Notes: generated from the letters alone by a model not told the origin. A stretch of DNA of 5,240 nt from Firmicutes bacterium UBA5301 (GCA_002408345.1 DHRX01000171.1:1-5240); one strand, 5' to 3'; counted from the first letter of the stretch, positions 1 to 5,240 are shown. Numbers and translations: made by a program.

Positions 1-16
1 GACGTCTTAAGACGTC
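1..16. repeat. Perfect 16-bp palindrome over the osmC stop codon
   Basis: GACGTCTTAAGACGTC equals its own reverse complement, giving two 8-bp arms with no spacer. It contains the TAA stop codon (7-9, minus strand) of the OsmC-family gene. It may be the stem of a transcription terminator for that leftward gene, but the sequence where a T-tract would lie is outside the window. With no spacer, an RNA hairpin would have to open a few central pairs as its loop. A protein-binding site is the alternative. Confidence 0.5.
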
Positions 17-447
17 GTCTCTTGCTCTAATTCTGGGTTTACTACAACTGTGTAAGTTATTTCGGCGGCTTTGTTTAACATGCCGGCAACAGAACAGTAT
101 TTTTCTTGGGAAAGGCTTACCGCTCGTTCCAAATTTTCTTCTTTCAAATCGCTACCTGTAAAGACGTACTGTAAGTGAATCTTCGTGAAGATTTTCGGAT
201 GCTCTTCAGCCCGCTCGGTCTGAGCTTTGATGGTAAAAGTATCTGGTAACATGCGCATTTTTTGTAAAATGGAAACAACATCAAACCCACTGCAGCCCAG
301 GAGTCCAAAAAGGACTAGTTCCATGGGACTACTTGCTGCTTCAGATCCGCCGAGCGCCTTCTTACTATCCATTACTACGTAGTGGTTACTACCACCTTTA
401 GCAAGAAAAGTTAGACCATCATTAACCCACCTAGCTTCTGCTTCCAT
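7..447 (-). CDS. OsmC-family protein (YhfA-like thiol peroxidase fold)
   Basis: A 146-aa protein of the OsmC/Ohr superfamily, cytosolic proteins that in characterised members reduce organic hydroperoxides using a reactive cysteine pair. Cys52 lies in the G-C-S-G-F-D-V-V helix motif and Cys118 in the K-Y-C-S-V segment. Both sit where the family's two conserved cysteines are expected, and the surrounding residues fit the YhfA-type subgroup better than true Ohr or OsmC. The length is normal for the family. The ATG at 447 is preferred because GAAGGGAG (456-463, minus strand) sits 8 nt upstream; the longer reading starts at a TTG (471) that would lie almost at the predicted transcription start. 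It is divergent from the methyltransferase gene. Family assignment is secure, but the actual substrate (peroxide or otherwise) cannot be told from sequence. Confidence 0.92.
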   Translation of the reverse strand: MEAEARWVNDGLTFLAKGGSNHYVVMDSKKALGGSEAASSPMELVLFGLLGCSGFDVVSILQKMRMLPDTFTIKAQTERAEEHPKIFTKIHLQYVFTGSDLKEENLERAVSLSQEKYCSVAGMLNKAAEITYTVVVNPELEQETTS

Positions 448-455
448 GCAATCGT

Positions 456-463
456 CTCCCTTC
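456..463 (-). promoter_or_regulatory. Ribosome binding site of the OsmC-family gene
   Basis: On the minus strand this reads GAAGGGAG, 8 nt before the ATG at 447. It decides the start in favour of that ATG over the in-frame TTG at 471, which has no such site. Confidence 0.75.
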
Positions 464-473
464 TGTTGCAATC

Positions 474-503
474 ATTGTATCAATCCCAAACCAAGACTTG
501 CAA
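474..503 (-). promoter_or_regulatory. Putative sigma-A promoter for the OsmC-family gene
   Basis: On the minus strand, TTGCAA (498-503) and TACAAT (474-479) are separated by 18 bp. The -10 box matches the consensus at 5 of 6 positions and is preceded by TGA, an extended -10 element; the -35 box matches at 4 of 6. Transcription would start near 467, leaving a leader of about 20 nt that holds the ribosome binding site. No comparably good promoter was found for the opposite gene in the same gap. Confidence 0.55.
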
Positions 504-534
504 GGATATCTTGCCCCTAAAGAGAAGAATACTG

Positions 535-1149
535 ATGATGAAAGGAAGGTCAAAGGTGCATCAACATTATTACTCTACTGACCCTAAGAGTTTAAGTAAA
601 CCGCAATTTTTGGAAACCATAGTCCGGGGCGTTCCCTTACGTTTAAAAACAGATACTGGGGTTTTTAGCAAGGATAAAATTGATAAAGGCTCTCGACTTT
701 TAGCCGAAACAGTTTTAGTTAACAGAGATGATCACATCTTAGATTTAGGATGCGGTTATGGGGTAATCGGATTAACCCTAGCGGCTCTTGCTCCAGAAGG
801 TCAAGTCCTTTTGGTTGATGTTAATACCCGCTCTCTAGAATTAGCTCAAGAGAATGCAAAACTAAATGGGTTAACCAATGTTAACTTTCGCTTTAGTGAT
901 GGTTTTACAGCGGTGGAAGAGACCTTCGATTTAATTGTAACTAACCCACCAATTAGGGCGGGCAAGGGTGTTTATTACCCTTTTGTTGATGGCGCATTTG
1001 ATCACCTTCGCTCAGGTGGACGTTTTGCTGCTGTAGTCCAGACTAAGCAAGGGGCTAAGAGTTTTGCTCAAAAGATTGAAACTGTCTTTGGTAATGTAGA
1101 GACTTTAGCTAAGTCCGGTGGTTACCGGATACTTCTAGCGATAAAATAA
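535..1149 (+). CDS. Class I SAM-dependent methyltransferase, RsmC/YbxB type
   Basis: A 204-aa protein with the small-methyltransferase (MTS) Rossmann fold of the RsmC group. The SAM-binding motif I is L-D-L-G-C-G-Y-G (69-76). An acidic residue ending strand 2 (Asp95 in V-D-V-N) should contact the ribose. The catalytic motif IV is N-P-P-I-R-A-G (137-143), typical of N-methyltransferases acting on exocyclic amines of nucleotides. The T-G-V-F-S segment (41-45) is also characteristic of this group. Size and motifs closely resemble Bacillus subtilis YbxB, so rRNA guanine N2 methylation is the best guess, though the target is inferred. The ATG at 535 (or the adjacent one at 538) is chosen because AGAGAAG (521-527) precedes it by 7 nt and family members start near an H-Y-Y-S segment. 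A longer reading would begin at a TTG (466) without a good site. Confidence 0.9.
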   Translation: MMKGRSKVHQHYYSTDPKSLSKPQFLETIVRGVPLRLKTDTGVFSKDKIDKGSRLLAETVLVNRDDHILDLGCGYGVIGLTLAALAPEGQVLLVDVNTRSLELAQENAKLNGLTNVNFRFSDGFTAVEETFDLIVTNPPIRAGKGVYYPFVDGAFDHLRSGGRFAAVVQTKQGAKSFAQKIETVFGNVETLAKSGGYRILLAIK

Positions 1150-1157
1150 CCCGGGCG

Positions 1158-1210
1158 TATACCTGACCCCATCAGTGAATACCTTGTAGCAGTGCTATAG
1201 GTATAAGGTG
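1158..1210 (+). promoter_or_regulatory. Leader with competing hairpins before the amidase gene
   Basis: One fold pairs 1179-1184 with 1199-1204 and 1186-1190 with 1194-1198 (one G-U pair, a single bulged T, 3-nt loop). A second fold pairs 1180-1188 with 1202-1210 (nine pairs, two of them G-U) and would cover the AAGGTG ribosome binding site. TATACCT at 1158-1164 is a third strand able to pair with AGGTATA (1199-1205). No T-tract follows, so it is not an ordinary terminator. A regulatory role is inferred only from pairing potential. Confidence 0.35.
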
Positions 1211-1219
1211 GGTGAGGGG

Positions 1220-2461
1220 ATGCGATCCAGGAAGGCTCTGGTTATTTCCGCTAAAACTCTGTATTTAGGTATTGGCCTAATTATTATCGGGCTAATTACT
1301 TTTATCTCTTGGCCGTGGGCAACTAAAACATCAGTACCGATAACTGAGATCGTTTCCGGAAAGATTGTCTATATTGATCCTGGCCATGGGGGTCGGGATC
1401 CAGGCTGTGTTAGTGCTCAGGGGTTAACGGAAAAGGAATTGGTTTTGGATATCGCCTATCGATTGGATAGCCTTTTTCGTAGCTGTGCTATAGATGCTAG
1501 GCTAACCCGTACAGAGGATAAGGAAGTTTTGCCGGAGGATTGGGCAGGCGGTAGTCGTTGGAAGCGGCCGGAATTGGAAAATCGATTGCGCCAAGCTAAT
1601 GAGGGCAAGGGCGATATCTTTCTTAGTATTCATGCTAATAGCTTCCCCGAACCGGTTTGGTCAGGGGCTCAAACCTTTTATTATCCTGACCGAGTAGAAG
1701 ATAAGTTATTGGCGATTAGTATTCAGAATATGCTGGTGACCAAATTAGGCCCTAACCGCCGTAAAGCTAAAGCCGGTGAATTTTATGTCTTGGCTGGTGC
1801 TAAAATGCCGGCTGTGATGATCGAAGTCGGGTTCTTATCGAACCCGCGAGAAGCTGGGCTTTTGGCTACCGAGGAGTACCGCCAAAAGGTATCTGAGGCG
1901 ATTTTTGCAGGCGTTGTCCAATATCTAGTGGAAACTAGAACTAAAGGGCGGCCACCGTTAACCGGTAGTGAGGAGATTGAGACGGCGAAGTTATCGGCGT
2001 TACTCCGAAAGGACCATGAAGTAGTTCTCTATTTTCTAGGGCCGACTAACCAAGATGATTGTTTAGCTCCGGAAATAAGGGCTATACCGCAGTTACAAGA
2101 AGTTGCTATGGTTGCACCGGCAGAGTTAGTAGAATTAGCCTTGCAGCAGTTGGTTATCGGACCTGGTCCGGGGAGTATTTTACATCCCTTATTGCCACGG
2201 GAGACAACTATTCAAAAAGTAGAGGTTGAACCTAATGGCAAGGTAACGGTTAGTTTGGGACCTGAAGTGGAACGAGCTTTTCGTGGCGGGGGGCATTCAG
2301 AAGAGTTAGTAGTTTACGGGGTTGTCAATACGGTTACAGAACTTATCCCTAACTGTGAGGTTTTTCTCTGTTTAGATGGTAAAGTAGAAAGCAGTATCGG
2401 TGGCCATGTTTGGCTTAATCGTCCGTTACGAGCCCGCCAAGATTTGGTCTGCCCCAAATAG
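1220..2461 (+). CDS. cwlD: Membrane-anchored N-acetylmuramoyl-L-alanine amidase fused to GerMN domain
   Basis: A 413-aa cell-wall protein predicted to act outside the membrane. After a short basic start (R2, R4, K5), a hydrophobic segment at about 13-33 is an uncleaved anchor or signal peptide. An Amidase_3 domain (about 48-237) follows with intact zinc ligands His56 (P-G-H-G-G), Glu71 and His138 (S-I-H-A-N-S), and catalytic Glu202 (I-E-V-G-F-L-S-N). It should cut the bond between muramic acid and L-alanine. Its nearest known relative type is CwlD, which prepares muramic delta-lactam in spore cortex. The C-terminal part (about 266-413) matches the GerMN domain: V-V-L-Y-F near its start, G-P-G-P-G, V-T-V-S-L, then V-V-N-T-V-T-E-L. 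In Bacillus, CwlD and GerM are separate proteins. The ATG at 1220 follows AAGGTG (1205-1210) by 9 nt; the GTG at 1208 would overlap that site. A sporulation or germination role is inferred. Confidence 0.88.
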   Translation: MRSRKALVISAKTLYLGIGLIIIGLITFISWPWATKTSVPITEIVSGKIVYIDPGHGGRDPGCVSAQGLTEKELVLDIAYRLDSLFRSCAIDARLTRTEDKEVLPEDWAGGSRWKRPELENRLRQANEGKGDIFLSIHANSFPEPVWSGAQTFYYPDRVEDKLLAISIQNMLVTKLGPNRRKAKAGEFYVLAGAKMPAVMIEVGFLSNPREAGLLATEEYRQKVSEAIFAGVVQYLVETRTKGRPPLTGSEEIETAKLSALLRKDHEVVLYFLGPTNQDDCLAPEIRAIPQLQEVAMVAPAELVELALQQLVIGPGPGSILHPLLPRETTIQKVEVEPNGKVTVSLGPEVERAFRGGGHSEELVVYGVVNTVTELIPNCEVFLCLDGKVESSIGGHVWLNRPLRARQDLVCPK

Positions 2462-2480
2462 GAAGTAGAAAATTACGCAT

Positions 2481-2487
2481 GGAGGTG
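2481..2487 (+). promoter_or_regulatory. Ribosome binding site deciding the amrA start
   Basis: GGAGGTG lies 8 nt before the ATG at 2496. The in-frame TTG at 2490 is only 2 nt away from it, too close for initiation, so the ATG is the start. Confidence 0.8.
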
Positions 2488-2495
2488 GTTTGAAT

Positions 2496-3914
2496 ATGAA
2501 CCGAGAAAAAGGTGTAGCCTTAACCGGCTTAGCGCCTCACCCGCCGTTGTTAATCCCAAGGGTGGGCGGCAAACAAATAGAACAGGTTCTGCAAACCAAG
2601 GAAGCCTTAGTCCAACTAGCCCAAACGGTAGTAGATGTTAATCCAGATGTGGTAGTAGTTATTTCTCCCCATGGCCCTGTGTTTCAAGACGGGATTGTAG
2701 TTAACTTTGCCCCAACCGCCGAAGGAGATTTTGCTAATTTTGGCGTACCAGAGGAAAAGTTACAGTTTTTAGTGGACGGGCTCTTTGCTGGAGCGGTTCA
2801 GGATGAAGCAGAGGAACTAGAGGTGCCGATTATCCCTTTAACTATAGACCTAGTCAAACGGTTTCGTTTGACAACAGGTTTAGATCATGGTGCTTTAGTT
2901 CCCTTACATTACCTTAAGAAAGCAGGTTGGCACGGAAAGATTGTTCCGGTGACTATGGGGATTTTACCGTTGGATAAGCTTTACTCTTTTGGTTTAGCGA
3001 TTCAGCGGGCGGCCCAAAATTTAGGCCGACGGGTTGCTGTCATAGCCAGTGGTGATCTTTCCCACCGGTTGAGCCCAGATGCACCCAACGGGTTTAACCC
3101 CCGGGGTCAGGAGTTTGATGCAGCGATTACCCAAGCTCTCGAGGCTGGGGATGTAGTTGGTTTATTAGAGGTTACTCCGGAATTACGAGAAGAGGCCGGC
3201 GAATGTGGGTATCGTCCTCTAGTTATGATGGCGGGAGCTGTGGATGGGTACCGACTAGAACCACGCTTGCTTTCCTATGAAGGCCCCTTTGGTGTTGGCT
3301 ATGCGGTAGCGTTATGGAAACCGGTAGGGGTCGACGCTAGCCGCCGTTATTTAGCAAGGTTGCAGCAGCAACGTCAGACTTATCTAGCTCAAGTGCGAGA
3401 GCAAGAGAGTCCATTAGTGCGTTTAGCCAGAGCGGCTGCTGAACTGTACGTAGAGCGACAGGAGATATTGAGTTCGCTCCCGGATTTGCCTCAGGATCTA
3501 CCGCAACAAGCGGGTGCTTTTGTGACGGTTAAGCACGCTGGAAATCTGCGGGGTTGTATCGGAACTTTTCTGCCGACTCAGCCCAGCCTCGCCCAGGAGG
3601 TTATAGCTAACGCCATTCAAGCGGTAAGTAAAGACCCCCGCTTTGAACCGGTAGATAGGAGAGAGTTAGCAGATTTAGAATACTCGGTGGACGTTTTATC
3701 AGAACCGAAAGAGGTACAAGACCTAACCCACCATGATCCGAAGATACATGGAATTATTGTGGCCAAAGGGGAACGTCGTGGCTTGCTATTACCTGATTTA
3801 GAAGGTGTGGATACTACCGAAGAACAAATTGCAATAGCAAAACGGAAGGCAGGAATCAGGCCAGATGATGACGATGTTGCTCTGGCCCAGTTTGAGGTGA
3901 CCCGTTATCAGTAA
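2496..3914 (+). CDS. amrA: AmmeMemoRadiSam protein: LigB/Memo-like domain fused to AMMECR1
   Basis: A 472-aa two-domain cytosolic protein with no signal peptide. Residues about 7-276 form a LigB-type class III extradiol dioxygenase fold, the superfamily that includes Memo. Candidate metal or active-site histidines are His15 (A-P-H-P-P), His59 (S-P-H-G-P), His131 (D-H-G-A-L-V-P-L) and His190 (G-D-L-S-H), all present. A glutamine- and arginine-rich linker (about 280-303) leads to an AMMECR1 domain (about 304-472) with the diagnostic L-R-G-C-I-G at 351-356, including Cys354. Together with the radical SAM gene one nucleotide downstream, this is the AmmeMemoRadiSam set. The system recurs in anaerobic bacteria and archaea but has no settled reaction; a modification of protein, nucleic acid or small molecule is conjecture. 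The fusion implies that the two domains work on one substrate or as one complex. Confidence 0.92.
   Translation: MNREKGVALTGLAPHPPLLIPRVGGKQIEQVLQTKEALVQLAQTVVDVNPDVVVVISPHGPVFQDGIVVNFAPTAEGDFANFGVPEEKLQFLVDGLFAGAVQDEAEELEVPIIPLTIDLVKRFRLTTGLDHGALVPLHYLKKAGWHGKIVPVTMGILPLDKLYSFGLAIQRAAQNLGRRVAVIASGDLSHRLSPDAPNGFNPRGQEFDAAITQALEAGDVVGLLEVTPELREEAGECGYRPLVMMAGAVDGYRLEPRLLSYEGPFGVGYAVALWKPVGVDASRRYLARLQQQRQTYLAQVREQESPLVRLARAAAELYVERQEILSSLPDLPQDLPQQAGAFVTVKHAGNLRGCIGTFLPTQPSLAQEVIANAIQAVSKDPRFEPVDRRELADLEYSVDVLSEPKEVQDLTHHDPKIHGIIVAKGERRGLLLPDLEGVDTTEEQIAIAKRKAGIRPDDDDVALAQFEVTRYQ
3894..3900 (+). promoter_or_regulatory. Distant Shine-Dalgarno-like site before amrS
   Basis: GAGGTGA lies in the last codons of the upstream gene, 15 nt before the TTG start at 3916. 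That is longer than the usual 5-10 nt spacing. No closer site is seen, so initiation at the TTG probably depends on ribosomes finishing the upstream gene. Confidence 0.4.
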
Positions 3915-3915
3915 A

Positions 3916-4782
3916 TTGCTACAGTGTCAGCTCTGTCCACACCGGTGTCGTTTAAAATTGGGCGCCACGGGACAGTGTTTAGCACGGGCCCATACTGAGC
4001 AGGGAATAGTTTCTCTGAATTATGGGTTGTTTACCGCTATAGCCCTTGATCCCATTGAAAAAAAACCCTTGTTTCACTTTTATCCAGGGACCAAGATCCT
4101 TTCGGTGGGTTCTTTTGGCTGTAATTTAAACTGCCCGTTCTGCCAGAATTGGCAGATTGCCCGAAACCAACAGGTACAATTGCGAGAATTGTCCCCTGAG
4201 CAGCTAGTAGAGCTGGCTTTGGCGGTAGAAAAACAGGGCAGTATCGGGGTGGCTTTTACCTATAATGAACCGCTAATTGGTATAGAGTATCTTCAAGATA
4301 CGTTACCGCTACTGAAGGAAGCGGGGCAGAAAACGGTTCTAGTCACTAATGGTATGATCAATAAACCCTACTTAGAGTCTATAGTGGGTTGGGTTGATGC
4401 TGTAAATTTAGATATTAAAAGTTTTTCCCCGGATTTCTATTCCACAGTAGTTGGGGGAAAGCTGGAAACTGTATTAGAAAATGGAATTTGCTTTAAGGAA
4501 AATTCTGTTCATTTAGAAATCACTACCTTGCTGATACCGGGTCTTACTGATGACTTGGAACAAATTGAGGAATTGGCGCGTTGGATAAATACAGCGTTAG
4601 GTTCAGAAACCCCACTGCATTTGTCACGTTACTTCCCTAACTATCAGCTAGATAAACCGCCGACTAGCCTTGATAGGCTAAAAGAAGGGGTGGATTTAGC
4701 TCGGCGCTATTTAAAGCATGTATACGCAGGAAATGCGCCGGAACTTGGGGAAAAGTACACCAAATATAAATTTAATGGTTAG
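3916..4782 (+). CDS. amrS: AmmeMemoRadiSam system radical SAM enzyme
   Basis: A 288-aa cytosolic radical SAM enzyme of the PflA-related AmmeMemoRadiSam family. The cluster-binding motif is C-N-L-N-C-P-F-C (Cys69, Cys73, Cys76), followed by Q-N-W. Ahead of it is a second cysteine set, Cys4, Cys7, Cys11 and Cys21 in the L-C-P-H-R-C region, typical of this family, plus D-P-I-E-K-K-P-L (45-52). Later barrel motifs are T-Y-N-E-P (115-119), V-T-N-G-M (143-147) and N-L-D-I-K (164-168). It should reductively cleave SAM to a 5'-deoxyadenosyl radical; the substrate is unknown. The TTG start is the only standard one between an in-frame stop (3898-3900) and the cysteine set, and lies 1 nt after the previous stop codon, so translation is probably coupled. 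The protein ends soon after V-Y-A-G-N-A-P (269-275) and lacks the C-P-x-C-G tail that I recall in longer family members. Confidence 0.92.
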   Translation: MLQCQLCPHRCRLKLGATGQCLARAHTEQGIVSLNYGLFTAIALDPIEKKPLFHFYPGTKILSVGSFGCNLNCPFCQNWQIARNQQVQLRELSPEQLVELALAVEKQGSIGVAFTYNEPLIGIEYLQDTLPLLKEAGQKTVLVTNGMINKPYLESIVGWVDAVNLDIKSFSPDFYSTVVGGKLETVLENGICFKENSVHLEITTLLIPGLTDDLEQIEELARWINTALGSETPLHLSRYFPNYQLDKPPTSLDRLKEGVDLARRYLKHVYAGNAPELGEKYTKYKFNG

Positions 4783-4788
4783 GAGGAG
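4781..4788 (+). promoter_or_regulatory. Strong ribosome binding site of the DUF1858 gene
   Basis: AGGAGGAG overlaps the TAG stop of the radical SAM gene (4780-4782); its AGGAGG core is 6 nt before the ATG at 4793. It shows that translation starts at 4793, not at the upstream in-frame ATG at 4718 inside the radical SAM gene. Confidence 0.88.
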
Positions 4789-4792
4789 AAAA

Positions 4793-4999
4793 ATGACCGA
4801 TAATAAATTTACCGAATCAATGACGATTTGGCAGGCTTTGCAGGTGCACCCACAAGCAAAGGATGTGCTACAAAAATACGGTATGACTTGCTTTGGTTGT
4901 CCTGGAGCACTTAGTGAGACTATTGCTGAGGCAGCTATGGTTCATGGGCAAAGTAAAGACAAATTATTGGAAGAGCTTAATGGGTTATTGGCCCAGTAA
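4793..4999 (+). CDS. Small DUF1858 redox-disulfide protein
   Basis: A 68-aa protein matching the DUF1858 family, also described as the hybrid-cluster-protein-associated redox disulfide domain. Family marks visible are the M-T-I-W-Q-A-L start (10-16), the H-P-Q-A segment (19-22), the K-Y-G-M segment (28-31), and C-F-G-C-P-G (33-38) with Cys33 and Cys36 forming a CxxC pair at a helix start. It is soluble, has no signal peptide, and is of normal length for a stand-alone member. The family is thought to act in thiol redox or metal handling, but the reaction is not known. It is the last gene before the terminator and 10 nt behind the radical SAM enzyme, so a supporting role (reductant or thiol partner) in the AmmeMemoRadiSam process is a reasonable inference. 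It ends in tandem stops, TAATAA. Confidence 0.9.
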   Translation: MTDNKFTESMTIWQALQVHPQAKDVLQKYGMTCFGCPGALSETIAEAAMVHGQSKDKLLEELNGLLAQ

Positions 5000-5022
5000 T
5001 AAGTGAACAAAGACTAGGGATT

Positions 5023-5064
5023 AAAATAGGTGGTGCTACTTTTTAGTAGGCCACTTATTTTTTT
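5023..5064 (+). terminator. Rho-independent terminator ending the rightward operon
   Basis: ATAGGTGG (5026-5033) pairs with CCACTTAT (5051-5058) with one G-U pair, and CTACT (5036-5040) pairs with AGTAG (5045-5049) around a TTTT loop. A small internal loop separates the two helices. A run of seven T follows the stem base (5058-5064), and three A at 5023-5025 can extend the stem. It lies 23 nt after the last stop codon. Confidence 0.92.
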
Positions 5065-5076
5065 ATGAAATATAGT

Positions 5077-5106
5077 TCAAAATAGAAAAGGGATTTCTAT
5101 TCTAAT
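5077..5106 (+). promoter_or_regulatory. Weak promoter candidate with inverted repeat in its spacer
   Basis: TTCAAA (5077-5082) and TCTAAT (5101-5106) are spaced by 18 bp and match sigma-A consensus boxes at 4 of 6 and 5 of 6 positions. The perfect inverted repeat AATAGAAA/TTTCTATT (5081-5088, 5094-5101) with a 5-nt centre occupies the spacer. In such AT-rich DNA both could be chance. Confidence 0.3.
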
Positions 5107-5163
5107 GGAGAAAAAATCTAAAAAATAAGGAATATTTAGGGTTGTTATTTTTTTACGTCTTTT

Positions 5164-5187
5164 ACCCCCCTCCCCTAGGGGGAGGAG
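5164..5187. promoter_or_regulatory. C-tract/G-tract palindrome resembling a CsoR-type operator
   Basis: A run of six C, then TCCCC-TA-GGGGG-AGGAG, centred on the perfect 10-bp palindrome CCCCTAGGGG (5172-5181). It stands out sharply in AT-rich flanks. Copper-responsive CsoR repressors and relatives bind sites of the form TACCCC...GGGGTA. No T-tract follows on either strand, which argues against a terminator. The regulated gene would lie to the right of the window. Confidence 0.4.
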
Positions 5188-5240
5188 ACCAAAATAAGTG
5201 CGCTGTACGACAAATTATTAAAGACGTGCTATGAAAAGTC

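Larger units (their letters stand above)
5065..5240. other. AT-rich intergenic region, no gene
   Basis: From the terminator to the right edge there is no open reading frame with a ribosome binding site. Contents are the AT-rich inverted repeat at 5081-5101, the GC-rich palindrome at 5164-5187, and a widely spaced inverted repeat (ACGTCTTT 5155-5162, AAAGACGT 5220-5227). An ATG at 5231 has only three codons before the edge and no clear ribosome binding site. Confidence 0.6.

Noticed and set aside
448..471. N-terminal extension of the OsmC-family protein from the TTG at 471
   Set aside because: It starts at a TTG almost at the predicted transcription start, whereas the ATG at 447 has a well-placed GAAGGGAG.
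466..534. N-terminal extension of the methyltransferase from the TTG at 466
   Set aside because: The extra residues do not look like the family, and the ATG at 535 has an AGAGAAG site and gives the usual length.
1176..1206. Possible sporulation sigma-G/sigma-E promoter (TGAATA followed by a GGTATAA-like box)
   Set aside because: The -10 part matches the CATACTA-type consensus poorly, and the segment is better explained as a hairpin.
4718..4792. Longer DUF1858 protein starting inside the radical SAM gene
   Set aside because: The extra 25 residues read the overlapping gene out of frame, and AGGAGG points to the ATG at 4793.
5065..5128. Tiny open frames starting at 5065 and 5105
   Set aside because: They encode six and seven residues and lack ribosome binding sites in a low-complexity AT-rich stretch.
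5169..5185. GC-rich hairpin as a second transcription terminator
   Set aside because: No T-tract follows on either strand, and a good terminator already lies at 5023-5064.
5231..5240. Start of a truncated gene at the right edge (ATG 5231)
   Set aside because: Only three codons are visible and no ribosome binding site precedes them.

Overview
The window looks like chromosomal DNA from an anaerobic, spore-forming member of the Bacillota (Clostridia or Peptococcaceae-like). The evidence is strong AGGAGG-type ribosome binding sites, a sporulation/germination amidase related to CwlD and GerM, an AmmeMemoRadiSam gene set with a radical SAM enzyme, and a small DUF1858 redox protein. This placement rests on gene content and signals, not on a database match.

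Layout: a minus-strand OsmC-family gene (7-447) is transcribed leftward from a recognisable promoter in the 87-bp divergent gap. Rightward from 535 run five same-strand genes: an RsmC/YbxB-type methyltransferase, a membrane-anchored amidase fused to a GerMN domain, a LigB/Memo-like domain fused to AMMECR1, the matching radical SAM enzyme, and a 68-aa CxxC protein of the DUF1858 family. The last three are tightly packed (gaps of 1 and 10 nt) and end at a clear intrinsic terminator at 5023-5064. They form the most interesting unit, the AmmeMemoRadiSam system, whose biochemical role is not established. Here it has a fused A/B-type subunit and a candidate small redox partner.

The last 175 bp (5065-5240) are AT-rich and hold no gene. 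They contain an AT-rich inverted repeat and a striking C-tract/G-tract palindrome at 5164-5187 that resembles a CsoR-type copper operator, which suggests that a metal-regulated gene begins just beyond the right edge.

Co-transcription of the methyltransferase and the amidase with the AmmeMemoRadiSam genes is plausible from strand and spacing but not proven. The 70-bp gap before the amidase can form two competing hairpins, one of which would cover that gene's ribosome binding site.
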